Below the pieces are notes generated by a model. The model made no database searches. It had not been told where the DNA came from and was given only the letters and a program-made list of their open reading frames with translations. A DNA stretch of 64,000 nt from Erwinia aphidicola (GTDB lineage: Bacteria > Pseudomonadota > Gammaproteobacteria > Enterobacterales > Enterobacteriaceae), in contig NZ_JACXBP010000001.1 in assembly GCF_014773485.1 (NCBI RefSeq), positions 897,532 through 961,531 of the forward strand, written 5' to 3'. Made by a program: the position numbers and the translations under genes. How positions within the stretch are numbered: the first letter of the stretch is position 1; each line of letters begins with the position of its first letter. This document shows, piece after piece, positions 33,229-43,486 of the stretch.

Positions 33229-34428
33229 ATGTCAGACACTCAACAGTTCAATTTTGACCGGCTAGTCGATCGCCACGGCAGCTGGTGTACGCAGTGGGAT
33301 TTTGTCGCCGACCGCTTCGGCCAGGACGATTTACTGCCCTTTACCATCTCCGATATGGATATCCCCACCGCTCCGGCGGTGATCGAGGCGTTGCAGCAGC
33401 GCGTGTCGCACGGCGTGCTCGGCTACAGCCGCTGGCAGCATGACGATTTCCTCGGTGCCATCAGCCGCTGGTATCAGCAGCGTTTTGAGGTCAGCGTGGA
33501 TCGCCAGCAGATTGTTTACGGGCCCTCGGTGATTTATATGGTGGCGCAGATGCTGCGCCGCTGGTCACAGCCCGGTGACGGCGTGGTGATCCACACGCCC
33601 GCCTACGATGCCTTTTATAAAGTGATCGAAGGCAATCAGCGCCGGGTGATGACGCTGCCGCTCAGCCAGCGTGACGGTGAATGGCAGTGCGATATGGCGG
33701 CGCTGGAGGCGTTGCTGGCCAGTCCGCAGTGCAAAATCCTGCTGCTGTGCAGCCCGCATAATCCCACCGGTAAAGTGTGGCGCCGTGCGGAGCTGCAGCA
33801 GATGGCCGCGCTGTGTGCCCGCTATCAGGTGCGCGTTATCAGCGACGAGATCCATATGGATATGGTCATGGACCAAAGCCGCCATATCCCCTGGAGCTGC
33901 GTCGGCCGCGGGCAGTGGGCGCTGTTTACCTCGGCGTCCAAAAGCTTCAATATTCCGGCGTTAACCGGTGCCTATGGCTTTATCAGCGATGAAGAAGATC
34001 GCGCAGCGTGGTTCCAGGCATTAAAAAATGCCGACGGCCTCTCTTCCCCCGCTATCCTGGCAGTGGCCGCCCATATCGCCGCCTATCAGCACGGCGCGGC
34101 GTGGCTGGATGCGCTGCGCGACTATCTGCGCGCCAACCTGCAGCATGTTGCCCAGCGCCTCAACGCGGCGTTTCCCACGCTTCACTGGCAGCCACCGCAG
34201 GCGACCTACCTGGCGTGGATTGACCTCAATCCGCTGGGCATTGACGATGGCGAACTGCAGCGCGAGCTGATTGAGCAGCAGAAGGTGGCGATCATGCCGG
34301 GCAGTACCTACGGTGAATGCGGGCGCGGCTGGCTGCGCTTTAACGTGGGCTGCCCACGCAGCAAGGTGGATGACGGGCTGGATCGCCTGATCGCCGCCCT
34401 GCACAACTGCCTGAAAACGCGCGCTTAG
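33229..34428 (+). CDS. malY: PLP-dependent cystathionine beta-lyase / Mal regulon modulator MalY
   Basis: A 399-residue fold-type I aminotransferase-like enzyme matching E. coli MalY (390 residues). It has [13 protein letters not shown] (about residues 169-181), [10 protein letters not shown] and the PLP lysine in [13 protein letters not shown] (about 231-243). MalY cleaves cystathionine and cysteine and also binds MalT, damping the maltose regulon. The start at 33229 ([24 protein letters not shown]) fits the family; an earlier GTG in the hairpin is in frame but unlikely. Confidence 0.93.
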   Translation: MSDTQQFNFDRLVDRHGSWCTQWDFVADRFGQDDLLPFTISDMDIPTAPAVIEALQQRVSHGVLGYSRWQHDDFLGAISRWYQQRFEVSVDRQQIVYGPSVIYMVAQMLRRWSQPGDGVVIHTPAYDAFYKVIEGNQRRVMTLPLSQRDGEWQCDMAALEALLASPQCKILLLCSPHNPTGKVWRRAELQQMAALCARYQVRVISDEIHMDMVMDQSRHIPWSCVGRGQWALFTSASKSFNIPALTGAYGFISDEEDRAAWFQALKNADGLSSPAILAVAAHIAAYQHGAAWLDALRDYLRANLQHVAQRLNAAFPTLHWQPPQATYLAWIDLNPLGIDDGELQRELIEQQKVAIMPGSTYGECGRGWLRFNVGCPRSKVDDGLDRLIAALHNCLKTRA

Positions 34429-34433
34429 CCGCC

Positions 34434-34506
34434 CTCTTTGCGCAGATAAGCAACGACCAGCAGCGCCGTTGCGCATTTTGCTGGCGTTGTTGCGCAAAGA
34501 GTTTTT
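34434..34506 (+). terminator. Long two-segment terminator stem after malY
   Basis: Outer arms CTCTTTGCGCA (34434-34444) and TGCGCAAAGAG (34491-34501) are exact complements; inner arms CAACGACCAGCA (34451) and TGCTGGCGTTG (34479) pair with one bulge. Five T follow and run straight into the -10 box of add. Confidence 0.8.
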
Positions 34507-34511
34507 ATAAT
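34506..34511 (+). promoter_or_regulatory. Probable -10 box of add promoter
   Basis: A perfect TATAAT 36 bp before the add ATG. No strong -35 is seen at 17 bp; the region upstream is the malY terminator stem. Confidence 0.55.
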
Positions 34512-34547
34512 GCTCTGCACTTTACGATAACAACAGAGAGTGCCGAC

Positions 34548-35546
34548 ATGATCGATTCCCAGCTTCCCCTCACCGATATCCATCGCCATCTTGACGGCAA
34601 TATTCGCGCCCAAACCATTCTCGACTTAGGCCGCGAGTTTAATCTTACTCTCCCTGCCACTACTCTGGAGCTTCTGCGCCCGCACGTGCAGGTGATTGAA
34701 GCGGAGCCGGACCTGGTGAGCTTCCTCAACAAGCTCGACTGGGGAGTAAAAGTGCTGGGCTCGCTCGATGCCTGCCGCCGCGTGGCGCTGGAAAACGTCG
34801 AGGACGCGGCACGCGCCGGGATCCACTATGCTGAGCTGCGCTTCTCGCCGGGCTATATGGCGATGACCCACAACCTGCCGGTGGCGGGCGTGGTGGAAGC
34901 GGTGATCGACGGCATTAAGGCGGGCTGCGGCAAGCACAATATTGACGTGCGCCTGATTGGCATTATGAGCCGCACCTTCGGTGAGGAAGCCTGCCTGCGC
35001 GAGCTCGACGGCCTGCTGGCGCACCGCGACAGCATTACCGCACTCGACCTGGCGGGTGATGAGCTGGGCTTCCCGGGCAGCCAGTTCCTCAGCCACTTTA
35101 ACCGCGCGCGTGACGCCGGGCTGCGCATTACCGTGCATGCCGGTGAGGCCGCCGGGCCGGAAAGCATCTGGCAGGCGATCCGCGAGCTGGGCGCGGAGCG
35201 TATTGGTCACGGAGTAAAAGCGGTGCAGGATCCGGCGCTGATGGAGTTCCTCGCGCAGCACGGGATTGGCATTGAGTCGTGCCTGACCTCCAATATCCAG
35301 ACCAGCACCGTGGCCTCGCTGGCACAGCATCCGCTGAAGGCCTTCCTTGACCACGGTATCCTCGCCACCATCAATACCGACGATCCGGCGGTTCAGGGGA
35401 TTGAGATCGGTCACGAATACGAAATTGCCGCCCCGGCAGCAGGTTTGAGCAGGGAGCAGATGCGCGTGGCGCAGGAGAATGGCCTGAAGATTGCGTTCCT
35501 CAGCGATGCCGAGAAAGCCGCAGTGCGGGCGCGTGCCGCAGCGTAA
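34548..35546 (+). CDS. add: Adenosine deaminase
   Basis: A 332-residue enzyme converting adenosine to inosine. Zinc and catalytic motifs are intact: [12 protein letters not shown] (residues 9-20), [16 protein letters not shown] (about 196-211), [10 protein letters not shown] and [11 protein letters not shown] (about 275-285). It has the same length class as E. coli Add (333). It salvages purine nucleosides in the cytoplasm and could also feed the guanine/xanthine catabolic genes elsewhere in this window. It is convergent with ydgJ across palindromic repeats. Confidence 0.96.
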   Translation: MIDSQLPLTDIHRHLDGNIRAQTILDLGREFNLTLPATTLELLRPHVQVIEAEPDLVSFLNKLDWGVKVLGSLDACRRVALENVEDAARAGIHYAELRFSPGYMAMTHNLPVAGVVEAVIDGIKAGCGKHNIDVRLIGIMSRTFGEEACLRELDGLLAHRDSITALDLAGDELGFPGSQFLSHFNRARDAGLRITVHAGEAAGPESIWQAIRELGAERIGHGVKAVQDPALMEFLAQHGIGIESCLTSNIQTSTVASLAQHPLKAFLDHGILATINTDDPAVQGIEIGHEYEIAAPAAGLSREQMRVAQENGLKIAFLSDAEKAAVRARAAA

Positions 35547-35554
35547 TTAATGAC

Positions 35555-35671
35555 GCGGGTCGACCGGAAAAAATGGTCTCCATCACGGCCTATGCCAATC
35601 CTTAACACGGGTCGACCGGAAAAAATGGTCGACCCCTACGGTAGGGGCCGACCTTCTTTTTCGGTCGGCCC
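35555..35671. repeat. Three palindromic elements between convergent add and ydgJ
   Basis: A degenerate copy (from 35557), a full copy GGGTCGACC (35609-35617) / GGTCGACCC (35627-35635) ending in CCCCTAC, and an inverted copy GTAGGGGCCGACC...GGTCGGCCC (35641-35671). The last two face each other CCCCTAC-GGTAGGGG. Their arms differ (GTCGACC versus GCCGACC) but remain complementary. Confidence 0.85.
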
Positions 35672-35687
35672 TTTTCACGGCGTAATC

Positions 35688-36728
35688 CTATTTCAACGAC
35701 AGGGTCTGGCGCTTCTCGGCGGACTGTAAGCCCAGCTCGATCAGCTCCATCACCTGAATCGCCTCTTCCGCCTGCACCGGGTTTTCACCCACGCCGTTAA
35801 TCGCATCGCGAATGCCCGCATAGTAAGCCGGATAGTTGCCAGGAATAGTCAGCAGGCTCTTCTCGACCATTGCATCACCTTCGGCCAGCGTCAGCACGCC
35901 GTCGCGCATATCGTAGCCCCAGTCTTCCTGCGGCGGGCGCGCCCCGGCTTTCAGCGCATCCTCCTGCGGATCAAGGCCAAACTTCACAAAGCTGCCTTTG
36001 GTACCGTGCACCTGATAGCGCGCCGATTGGGCGGCAACCAGCATGCTGGCGTGCAGCACCACGCGGCGCTGAGGATAGGTCAGCGTGCAGTGGAAGTAGT
36101 CGGTGGTTTGCGCCCCCGGGCGCAACTCGGCGGCATCGAGAGTAATCGCCACCGGGGAGCCAAACAGCTGCAGCGCCTGGTCAATCACGTGTGGCCCCAG
36201 ATCGTACCAGATGCCGCTGCCCGCGCCTTTCTGCTCGCGCCAGCGCTGCTGCACGGTTGGGCGGAAGCGGTCAAAGTGCGACTCAAAGTAGCGTACATCG
36301 CCCAGCGTGCCGTCAGCCAGCAGCGCTTTAAGGGTGAGGAAATCACTGTCCCAGCGGCGGTTATGGAACACCGACAGCAGCAGCCCTTTGGCTTTTGCCA
36401 GCGCGTCCAGCTCGCGCGCCTGTGACAGCGTCACGGTAAACGGTTTGTCGACAACCACATGTTTTCCGGCATTTAGCGCGGCTTTGGCCAGCGGGAAGTG
36501 GGTATCGTTTGGGGTGGGAATGACAATCAGCTGCAGGGTTGGGTCGTCGAACAGTGCCTGAGGGTCGGACACCACCTGCACCGAAGGCCAGTCCGCATGA
36601 ACTTTGCCGGCATCGCTGCTGGAAACGGCGGCCAGCTCCATCTCAGCAGTGCCTGAGATTAGGGGTGCATGGAAGGTTTTGCTGGCGAAGCCGTAGCCCA
36701 CCAGACCAACACGAATTTTATCACTCAT
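35688..36728 (-). CDS. ydgJ: Gfo/Idh/MocA family oxidoreductase YdgJ
   Basis: A 346-residue NAD(P)-dependent oxidoreductase with the Rossmann motif VGLVGYGFASKTFHAPLI (residues 7-24), VIPTPNDTHFPLAKAAL, VVDKPFTVTLSQARELD (the EKP-equivalent, about 95-111) and the GFO C-terminal domain (FHNRRWDSDFLTLKALL). It matches E. coli YdgJ, whose substrate, probably a sugar or inositol derivative, is not established. In E. coli blr and cnu follow; here the arabinose and ytf clusters intervene. Confidence 0.94.
   Translation of the reverse strand: MSDKIRVGLVGYGFASKTFHAPLISGTAEMELAAVSSSDAGKVHADWPSVQVVSDPQALFDDPTLQLIVIPTPNDTHFPLAKAALNAGKHVVVDKPFTVTLSQARELDALAKAKGLLLSVFHNRRWDSDFLTLKALLADGTLGDVRYFESHFDRFRPTVQQRWREQKGAGSGIWYDLGPHVIDQALQLFGSPVAITLDAAELRPGAQTTDYFHCTLTYPQRRVVLHASMLVAAQSARYQVHGTKGSFVKFGLDPQEDALKAGARPPQEDWGYDMRDGVLTLAEGDAMVEKSLLTIPGNYPAYYAGIRDAINGVGENPVQAEEAIQVMELIELGLQSAEKRQTLSLK
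36422..36434. other. matS site (MatP target), inside ydgJ
   Basis: GTGACAGCGTCAC fits GTGACRNYGTCAC perfectly. Confidence 0.8.
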
Positions 36729-36804
36729 TAGAATCCCTCTCGTAGTTACCCCGTTGATTTAAGTCGATCGACGGGGCAACCACAAGAAGGATTTACCCTA
36801 AAAG

Positions 36805-37722
36805 CTATTCATTGGCACGGCGCGGTAAGTGCCAGGTCTCCTGGGCGACCAGCGCATCGTGTGCATCCAGGCTGCGACGGCGGAAATCGCTGGGGCTGAC
36901 GCCCGCGCGCTTGCGGAATACGCGGGAAAAGTAGAGTTGATCGTCATAGCCCACTTCGCGCCCGATGCTGGCGATCGGTTCCTGGGTAGTTTGCAGCAGC
37001 AGCTTGGCGCGGATCACCCGCTGATCCTCTCGCCAGCGCAGCAGGTTGACCCCCATCTGCTCGCGGAACAGGTGCGCCAGCCGCGACGGTGACAGGCAGA
37101 CATGCTTCGCCACCTCTTCAATTTTCACCTCCGCCGCCAGATTGTTGGTGACGTACTGGCAGGCTTCGACCACGCGCGCATCGCGGATCTGCTGATGGCT
37201 GCGCGGATCTTCCTGCACCGCCCGCAGCAGCAGGCGCTCCAGCAGATTCATCGCCAGCTCCTCGGCAAAGCGCCGCCCGGAGTTGTGGGTGTGTTCGATA
37301 TTGGCGAACAGGCGGTCAAACTCGCCGCGCAGCGACTCCGGCAGGCGCAGGCGCCCCACGCCCTGCGCTTCATCCTGCCACTCCAGCCAGTCGCTCCAGT
37401 AGGCGCGCGGGCGGAAATAGACCCAGCGGTGATACCAGCTGTCGCTGTCAGGCGAACGGCCGTAATAGTGCGGAGTTTTCGGCTGAAACAGCAGCAGGTC
37501 GCCCGGTTCGCAGTCAAACGCCGCCTCGCCGTCACACACCCGGCCACGCCCTTTAATCGTCAGGTTGAGAATGTAGCCCTTCATGCCGTGCGGGCGATCG
37601 ATAAAGAAATCGAGCGGCCCGTCAGCGTTGATGGGGGTCAGCCCGGCCACCAGCCAGGCGCTAAACGGATACCCCGGAAGCAGCGGGTTGGATTGCGCCA
37701 CCGGCGCCAGACGATGATACAT
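36805..37722 (-). CDS. araC: Arabinose operon regulator AraC
   Basis: A 305-residue regulator. The N-terminal arabinose-binding and dimerisation domain ([47 protein letters not shown]) matches AraC, and the C-terminal domain has two helix-turn-helix motifs ([21 protein letters not shown] about residues 208-228, and [24 protein letters not shown] about 256-279). It activates araBA and araFGH with arabinose. Unlike E. coli, where araC is divergent from araBAD, here it sits 11 bp downstream of araH and may be read with the transporter operon. Confidence 0.95.
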   Translation of the reverse strand: MYHRLAPVAQSNPLLPGYPFSAWLVAGLTPINADGPLDFFIDRPHGMKGYILNLTIKGRGRVCDGEAAFDCEPGDLLLFQPKTPHYYGRSPDSDSWYHRWVYFRPRAYWSDWLEWQDEAQGVGRLRLPESLRGEFDRLFANIEHTHNSGRRFAEELAMNLLERLLLRAVQEDPRSHQQIRDARVVEACQYVTNNLAAEVKIEEVAKHVCLSPSRLAHLFREQMGVNLLRWREDQRVIRAKLLLQTTQEPIASIGREVGYDDQLYFSRVFRKRAGVSPSDFRRRSLDAHDALVAQETWHLPRRANE

Positions 37723-37733
37723 AACCCCTCCTG

Positions 37734-38717
37734 TCAGGCCGCTTTGGCTTTTTGTTTGTAACGGTCAAAAATCACCGCCGCTAACAATATCAGACCGCGC
37801 ACCACGTACTGTGAGAAAGGCGAGATATTGAGTAAATTCATCGCATTCTCAACCGTTCCGAGGATTAACACCCCGGCAACCACATAGGAAATCTTACCAA
37901 TCCCCCCCTTCAGCGACACGCCACCGAGCACGCAGGCAGAAATCACAATCAGCTCATAGCCGAGCGAGGTCATTGGCTGGCCGCTGGTCATGCGCGAGGC
38001 GAGGATAATGCCCGCCGCCGCCGACACCAGCCCGGAGAGGATAAAGATGATAATGCGCGTGCGCACCACCGGCACCCCGGCCAGCCTTGCCGCCTCTTCA
38101 TTACCGCCAATCGCCAGCGTATTGCGGCCAAAGGTGGTTTTGTTCAGCAGGAAACCGAACAGCACCAGAGTGACTATCGTCAGCCACACCGGCGCAGGAA
38201 TGCCCAGCCAGCTGGCGTAGCCGAGCGCGAAGAAGCGCTCGTCTTCGATACCGACCGCCTTACCGTCGGAGAAGATATACGCCAGCCCGCGCACAATCTG
38301 CATGGTCGCCAGCGTGGTGATCAGGGCGTTAATTTTCAGTTTAGCAATGACAAAGCCGTTGATCAGGCCGCAGGCGACGCCGAGCAGTAGCCCCGCCGCC
38401 ACGCCGATCCACAGGCTTTCGGTCATGTTGATCACCACCGCGCACACCACCCCGGCACAGGCAATCACCGAGGCGACCGACAGGTCAAAATCACCGGACG
38501 CGAGGCAGAACAGCATGCCGCAGGCCACCATACCGGACATCGACATTGCCAGGCCGAGGCCTTTCATATTGATCAGGCTGCCGAAGTTCGGCACAAACAC
38601 CGTGCAGGCGATAAACAGCGCGGCAAACACCACCAGCATGCCGAAGTTGTCCCAGATGCGCCAAAGGCTGAAGCGTGATGGGGCGGCTGGCGTCCCGGTT
38701 GAAGTTGTCGTAGACAT
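37734..38717 (-). CDS. araH: L-arabinose ABC transporter permease AraH
   Basis: A 327-residue inner-membrane permease of the ribose/arabinose (CUT2) family, matching E. coli Ara[56 protein letters not shown] and [27 protein letters not shown]. The ATG at 38717 is preferred (CAGGAGAAACCG upstream and family N-terminus); an ATG 15 bases earlier is also in frame. It lies 16 bp after araG. Confidence 0.95.
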   Translation of the reverse strand: MSTTTSTGTPAAPSRFSLWRIWDNFGMLVVFAALFIACTVFVPNFGSLINMKGLGLAMSMSGMVACGMLFCLASGDFDLSVASVIACAGVVCAVVINMTESLWIGVAAGLLLGVACGLINGFVIAKLKINALITTLATMQIVRGLAYIFSDGKAVGIEDERFFALGYASWLGIPAPVWLTIVTLVLFGFLLNKTTFGRNTLAIGGNEEAARLAGVPVVRTRIIIFILSGLVSAAAGIILASRMTSGQPMTSLGYELIVISACVLGGVSLKGGIGKISYVVAGVLILGTVENAMNLLNISPFSQYVVRGLILLAAVIFDRYKQKAKAA

Positions 38718-38733
38718 CGGTTTCTCCTGCATG

Positions 38734-40257
38734 TCAGGCCACCTGGGTGGCAGGTTTAGCGGTTTTTGGCATCGCCAGACTTAAGGTCAGCGCTTCCGTT
38801 GCGTCGTTGTGGTCCAGCTCCCCGGCGATTTCGCCTTCGCGCATCACCAGGATCCGGTCGGCCAGCCCCATCACTTCCGGCAGATCGCTGGAGGCAAACA
38901 GCACCGCAATCCCCTGTTCGGCCAGCGCGTAAATCAGCTGATAGATCTCATTTTTTGCTCCGACATCAATGCCGCGCGTTGGCTCGTCGAGCAGGATCAC
39001 TTTCATCTCTTCCGACAGCCAGCGGCCAAGGATGGCCTTCTGCTGATTGCCACCCGACAGGTTCATAATCAGCTGGTCAGCCGACGGGGTTTTGATATTC
39101 AGTGAGCGAATATGCGCCCCGGCGTTTTTCGCTTCCCAACCTTTGTTGATCAGACAGCCGGCGGTAAGGTTGTTGCGCCGGGCGCTGATGTTGATGTTGT
39201 CGCGCACCGAATGCACCGGGATGATGCCGTCGGCCTTGCGGTCTTCCGGGCAGAGCATGATCCCGGCACGAATGGCCTCAATCGGCTCACGCAGATTGAG
39301 CACCTCGCCATCGAGGCGCAGCTCGCCGCTGATGAGACGCGTGGCGCCGAACAGCCCTTTCATCAGTTCGCTGCGCCCGGCGCCGACCAGGCCGAACAGC
39401 CCGACGATCTCCCCGGCTCGCACGCTGAACGACACCGCGCTGCGCACGCCTTTGGCCTGGACATTGTCGAGCTGCAGGCGCACTGCACCGTGCGCACGCG
39501 GGCGGTAGCCGTAGATATCGCCGATTTCACGCCCGACCATTGCCTGCACCAGCAGGTCGTTGGTGGTGGTTTGCATATCGGTGAAGGTGCGCACGTAGCG
39601 GCCATCTTTAAATACGGTGATTGCATCGCTAAGGGCGAAAATCTCCTCCATGCGGTGCGAGACGTACAGCACCACTTTGCCATCGGCGCGCAGCTGGCGG
39701 ATAACACGGAACAGCTGGTCGATTTCCCGCGCAGACAGTGAGCTGGTCGGTTCGTCAAAGGCGATCACTTTGGCGTTGCGCGCCAGCGCTTTGGCAATTT
39801 CCACCATCTGCCACTGGCCGAGCGACAGGTATTTCAGCGGCAGATCCGGGTCGATATCCATGCCGAGCGTTTTTAGCTGGCGCGCGGCTTCGGCACGCAG
39901 CTTCGCCCGGTTAACCAGCCCGCCGCGCTGCGGCAGCTGGCCTAAGAAGATGTTTTCTGCCACCGACATTTCCGGCACCAGATGCAGTTCCTGATAGATA
40001 ATCGCTACCCCGGCATTCAGCGCATCGGTGGTGTGCTGGAAGTTAGCCGGCTGGCCTTGAATGCGGATCTCTCCACTGCTGGCCTGATAGCTGCCGCTGA
40101 GGATCTTCAACAGCGTCGATTTGCCCGCGCCGTTCTCGCCCATCAGGGCATGCACTTCCCCGGCATAGCAGTCAAAACTGATATCCTGCAGCGCTTTTAC
40201 GCCGGGAAAGGTTTTGCCTATGCCGTGAAAGCTCAGATAAGCGGGTTGCGTGGTCAT
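38734..40257 (-). CDS. araG: L-arabinose ABC transporter ATP-binding protein AraG
   Basis: A 507-residue duplicated ATPase. The first half has Walker [10 protein letters not shown] (about residues 39-47), signature [15 protein letters not shown] and Walker [13 protein letters not shown]; the second half has the reduced Walker [10 protein letters not shown] and the signature [15 protein letters not shown] with [14 protein letters not shown]. This asymmetric pattern is usual for CUT2 sugar ATPases. It energises AraH. A 173-bp gap with palindromes separates it from araF. Confidence 0.95.
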   Translation of the reverse strand: MTTQPAYLSFHGIGKTFPGVKALQDISFDCYAGEVHALMGENGAGKSTLLKILSGSYQASSGEIRIQGQPANFQHTTDALNAGVAIIYQELHLVPEMSVAENIFLGQLPQRGGLVNRAKLRAEAARQLKTLGMDIDPDLPLKYLSLGQWQMVEIAKALARNAKVIAFDEPTSSLSAREIDQLFRVIRQLRADGKVVLYVSHRMEEIFALSDAITVFKDGRYVRTFTDMQTTTNDLLVQAMVGREIGDIYGYRPRAHGAVRLQLDNVQAKGVRSAVSFSVRAGEIVGLFGLVGAGRSELMKGLFGATRLISGELRLDGEVLNLREPIEAIRAGIMLCPEDRKADGIIPVHSVRDNINISARRNNLTAGCLINKGWEAKNAGAHIRSLNIKTPSADQLIMNLSGGNQQKAILGRWLSEEMKVILLDEPTRGIDVGAKNEIYQLIYALAEQGIAVLFASSDLPEVMGLADRILVMREGEIAGELDHNDATEALTLSLAMPKTAKPATQVA

Positions 40258-40289
40258 AGTGTCTCCTCCTGCACGTTGAGCGTTTGCAG

Positions 40290-40419
40290 CGGGCGGACCG
40301 AAAAAGAGGGTCCGCCCCTACCGCATTCTTTAACCGTAGGGGCCGATCCTTTGTTTCGATCGGCCCGCAGTCCGCCTCATCACCATGGTCGAACCGTAGG
40401 GGTCGGGCATGCCCGACCC
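40290..40419. repeat. Three palindromes inside the ara transport operon (araF-araG gap)
   Basis: GGGCGGACC/GGGTCCGCCC (40290-40322), GTAGGGGCCGATC/GATCGGCCC (40336-40366) and a 40396-40419 element centred on GCATGC (arms GGGTCGG/CCGACCC). In the araF-to-araG direction they would fold in the transcript after araF and could keep araF mRNA more abundant than araGH. Confidence 0.85.
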
Positions 40420-40430
40420 GTTGTCACTGA

Positions 40431-41414
40431 TTACATCAGCCCTTTCTTCGCCAGTTCGGCTTTGAAGTTATCGCGGGTAATCAGTACCACGTCGGTCACT
40501 TCGGTGAACTTGGCAGGCTCGGTGCCGTTGGTCACCCAGTCATGCAGCATCTTGATACTGCGGTAGCCGTGCACGTCCGGGCTTGGCAGCAGAGAGCCGT
40601 AGAAGCCGGTCGCGGCACCTTTCGACAGTTCGCTTACCGCATCCACTCCATTAATCCCGATGCCAATGACGTCGGCCGCCTTAAAGCCCTGGCCTTCGGT
40701 GGCGCGCACGCCGCCCAGCACGGTGTTGTCGTTCATACCCACGATCAGCCAGTGCTTCACCTCCGGATGCTGCACCAGCAGGGAGTTACCGGCATCAAAC
40801 GCGCCGGGAATATCGTTGGATTTGGTTGGGATCTGATAAATCTGTTTTTCCGGGAATCCAGCAGCCTTCAGCGCATCCATCGACCCGCCGGTGCGGCGAC
40901 GGGCGGTATCCAGCTCGTTGGCGGTGATCGCCATTACCGCCGTCTCTTTCGCATCCCAGCCGCGTTTCTGCATCTCTTTGTACAGCTCCTGCCCCTGGCG
41001 CTCGCCGATTTTGGTTGCGGCCATCATCACCAGCGGCACGCTATCCATCGGTTTACCTTTGGCGGTGACGAACTGGTCATCAACGGCGATCACCTTCAGG
41101 TCATAGCTGCGCGCTTTCGCGACAATGGCGGAGCCCAGTTTTGGGTCCGGCGTACAGATAACGAACCCCTTCGCGCCGCTGGCGGCCAGGCTGTCGATGG
41201 CGTTCAGGGTTTTCTCACCGTCCGGCACGGCGATTTTAATCACCTCAAAGCCCATCTCTTTACCGGCCTTATCGGCGAACTTCCATTCGGTCTGGAACCA
41301 CGGCTCTTCCGGCTGCTTCACCAGAAAACCGAGTTTCATGGTCTCCGCCATAGCGGATTGTGACATAACGGCGGCGAGGCCAATCGCGGCCAACGCTTGA
41401 GTGAATTTGTGCAT
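40431..41414 (-). CDS. araF: L-arabinose-binding periplasmic protein AraF
   Basis: A 327-residue periplasmic binding protein with signal peptide MHKFTQALAAIGLAAVMSQSAMA. The mature part begins ETMKLGFLVKQPEEPWFQTEWKF, matching E. coli AraF, and the ligand-contact regions CTPDPKLGSAIV, AITANELDTARRRT and IVGMNDNTVLGGVRATEGQGF are conserved. It delivers L-arabinose to AraGH and is the first gene of the leftward araFGH-araC unit, divergent from araBA. Confidence 0.95.
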   Translation of the reverse strand: MHKFTQALAAIGLAAVMSQSAMAETMKLGFLVKQPEEPWFQTEWKFADKAGKEMGFEVIKIAVPDGEKTLNAIDSLAASGAKGFVICTPDPKLGSAIVAKARSYDLKVIAVDDQFVTAKGKPMDSVPLVMMAATKIGERQGQELYKEMQKRGWDAKETAVMAITANELDTARRRTGGSMDALKAAGFPEKQIYQIPTKSNDIPGAFDAGNSLLVQHPEVKHWLIVGMNDNTVLGGVRATEGQGFKAADVIGIGINGVDAVSELSKGAATGFYGSLLPSPDVHGYRSIKMLHDWVTNGTEPAKFTEVTDVVLITRDNFKAELAKKGLM

Positions 41415-41574
41415 GAGGCTCTCCGGCTCAGTGCCCGCTTTACGCGGGTTTGTGTAAACGGTAACAATCGGATGTTCATAAATTTAAAAGCTGCTATTCA
41501 ATACCTTACCTGAGCACTGACGGCGTTACAGTGACGGTAGTGCGCTAGTTTTACCCGCATGCAAGGGAAAATTT

Positions 41575-41590
41575 GTAGAGCGCTATCACA
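41575..41590. promoter_or_regulatory. Possible CRP site in the ara control region
   Basis: GTAGAGCGCTATCACA has one perfect CRP half (TCACA) and one poor half. Its centre is 28 bp upstream of the first AraC half-site, similar to the E. coli layout. Confidence 0.4.
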
Positions 41591-41601
41591 CCCTGAAATT
41601 A

Positions 41602-41639
41602 CAGTCGTTTTGTCCATCTATTCAGCCAGTTTAACCGTC
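41602..41639 (+). promoter_or_regulatory. Tandem AraC half-sites upstream of araB
   Basis: CAGTCGTTTTGTCCATC (41602-41618) agrees with araI1 at 11 of 17 positions and CAGCCAGTTTAACCGTC (41623-41639) follows in the same orientation exactly 21 bp later, the I1-I2 spacing of E. coli. The rest of the 372-bp araF-araB gap holds no convincing gene. The distance from the second half-site to araB is about 150 bp, longer than in E. coli, so a leader of about 100 nt is expected. Confidence 0.65.
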
Positions 41640-41786
41640 ACGCAACATTTGAAGCCCATCACATAACCCCCGCTGATGGCAGAAAAGTGCATATTTGCAG
41701 CCAGCCGCACCTAACGTGATTGCCGCGAGCTTTCCAGGATAGAGGGACATGAAAAAAGCCTGTTCTGAAAATAACGGAGAACAACT

Positions 41787-43475
41787 ATGCATAAGGGTGC
41801 GATTACCCTCGGTCTGGATTTTGGCAGCGATTCGGTGCGGGCACTGGCAGTGGAGTGCGCCAGCGGGCGCGAGCTGTTTAAGCAGGTCGTGGCCTACCCA
41901 CGCTGGAAGGCCGGGCACTACTGTATGCCGGCGCGCAACCAGTTCCGCCATCACCCACAGGACTACATTGACGCGCTGGAGCAGGCCATACGTGACGTTG
42001 TCACGAAGATGACGCCCGAGCAGCGCCAGAATGTGGTGGGCATCGGCGTCGATTCTACCGGCTCCACCCCCGCGCCAATCGATCGCGAAGGCCGGGTGCT
42101 GGCGCTGCGCCCGGAGTTTGCTGATAACCCTAATGCAATGTTCGTGCTGTGGAAGGACCACACCGCCATTGAAGAGGCCGAGGCGATTACCCGGCTGTGC
42201 CACAGCGGCGAATATCAGGACTATTCACGCTTTATCGGCGGCATTTACTCCTCTGAATGGTTCTGGGCCAAAATCCTGCACGTCAGCCGCAGCGATGCGG
42301 CGGTGCGTGAGGCGGCAGTCTCCTGGGTGGAGCTGTGCGACTGGGTACCGGCGCTGCTGAGCGGCACCACTGCCCCGGCAGAGCTGAAGCGCGGGCGCTG
42401 CGCCGCCGGGCATAAATCGCTGTGGCACCCGCTATGGCAGGGTTTACCGGACGCGCAGTTTCTTAACGCGCTCGACCCGCTGCTGACCCGCGACCTCGAT
42501 CACCCGCTGTTTCACGATACCTTCACTGCCGAGCTCCCCGTGGGCGTGCTGAGCGCTGAATGGGCCGAACGGCTCGGCCTGCCTGGCAGTGTCACTATTT
42601 CCGGCGGTGCGTTTGACTGCCATATGGGCGCGGTTGGGGCCGGGGCGCAGCCCTACACGCTGGTGAAAGTGATCGGCACCTCGACCTGCGACATCCTGAT
42701 CGCCGATGCTGAGCGCGTCGCCGATCGGGCAATCAAAGGTATCTGCGGCCAGGTCGACGGCAGCGTGATGCCGGGAATGATCGGGCTGGAGGCCGGGCAG
42801 TCGGCGTTTGGCGATATGTATGCCTGGTTCAGCCGCCTGTTGAGCTGGCCGCTGGTGCAGGCCGCTCAGCAACAGCCTGAACTCAGACCGCAGCTGGAAG
42901 CGATGCAAAACGATCTGCTGCAGCAGCTTACCGCCGCCTGGGCCGCCGACCCGCAGCTTGACCATCTGCCGGTGGTGCTTGACTGGTTTAACGGCCGCCG
43001 CACGCCGTTCGCCAACCAGCGCCTGAAAGGGGTGATTACCGACCTGAATCTCGGCACCGATGCGCCCACGCTGTTCGGCGGTTTTATCGCCGCCACCGCC
43101 TTTGGCGCCCGCGCCATTATGGAGTGCTTCGAACAGCAGGATATCCCGGTGCAGCAGGTGCTGGCACTGGGCGGCATTGCGCGCAAATCGCCGGTCATCA
43201 TGCAGGTGTGCTGCGATGTGATGAACCGCCCGCTGGATATCGTCGCCTCCGACGAGTGCTGTGCGCTCGGCGCGGCGATTTTTGCCGCCGTCGCCGCCGG
43301 CGTTTATCCCGATATTCCGAGCGCGCAGGCCCAGATGGCCAGCCCGCTGGCGCAGACCCTGCAGCCCGATCCGCAGCGCGTGGCCCGTTTCCAGCAGCTT
43401 TATCAGCGTTACCTTCAGTGGTGTGAATGCGCTGAGCCGCAGTTTGCCCCATCAACCTCTTCGTCAGCTAGTTAA
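41787..43475 (+). CDS. araB: L-ribulokinase AraB
   Basis: A 562-residue FGGY-family kinase matching E. coli Ara[21 protein letters not shown] (residues 8-27), [42 protein letters not shown] and the C-terminal FGGY signature region [28 protein letters not shown]. It phosphorylates L-ribulose at O5. AACGGAGAACAACT precedes the ATG. araA follows 11 bp downstream. The C-terminal tail is Ser-rich and not conserved. Confidence 0.96.
   Translation: MHKGAITLGLDFGSDSVRALAVECASGRELFKQVVAYPRWKAGHYCMPARNQFRHHPQDYIDALEQAIRDVVTKMTPEQRQNVVGIGVDSTGSTPAPIDREGRVLALRPEFADNPNAMFVLWKDHTAIEEAEAITRLCHSGEYQDYSRFIGGIYSSEWFWAKILHVSRSDAAVREAAVSWVELCDWVPALLSGTTAPAELKRGRCAAGHKSLWHPLWQGLPDAQFLNALDPLLTRDLDHPLFHDTFTAELPVGVLSAEWAERLGLPGSVTISGGAFDCHMGAVGAGAQPYTLVKVIGTSTCDILIADAERVADRAIKGICGQVDGSVMPGMIGLEAGQSAFGDMYAWFSRLLSWPLVQAAQQQPELRPQLEAMQNDLLQQLTAAWAADPQLDHLPVVLDWFNGRRTPFANQRLKGVITDLNLGTDAPTLFGGFIAATAFGARAIMECFEQQDIPVQQVLALGGIARKSPVIMQVCCDVMNRPLDIVASDECCALGAAIFAAVAAGVYPDIPSAQAQMASPLAQTLQPDPQRVARFQQLYQRYLQWCECAEPQFAPSTSSSAS
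41992..42004. other. matS site (MatP target), inside araB
   Basis: GTGACGTTGTCAC fits GTGACRNYGTCAC perfectly. Confidence 0.8.
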
Positions 43476-43486
43476 GGAACCGTTTT

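Noticed and set aside
41749..42012. Small open frame starting in the araB leader
   Set aside because: It runs out of frame into araB and has no family match; the araB ribosome site and start follow 38 bases later.
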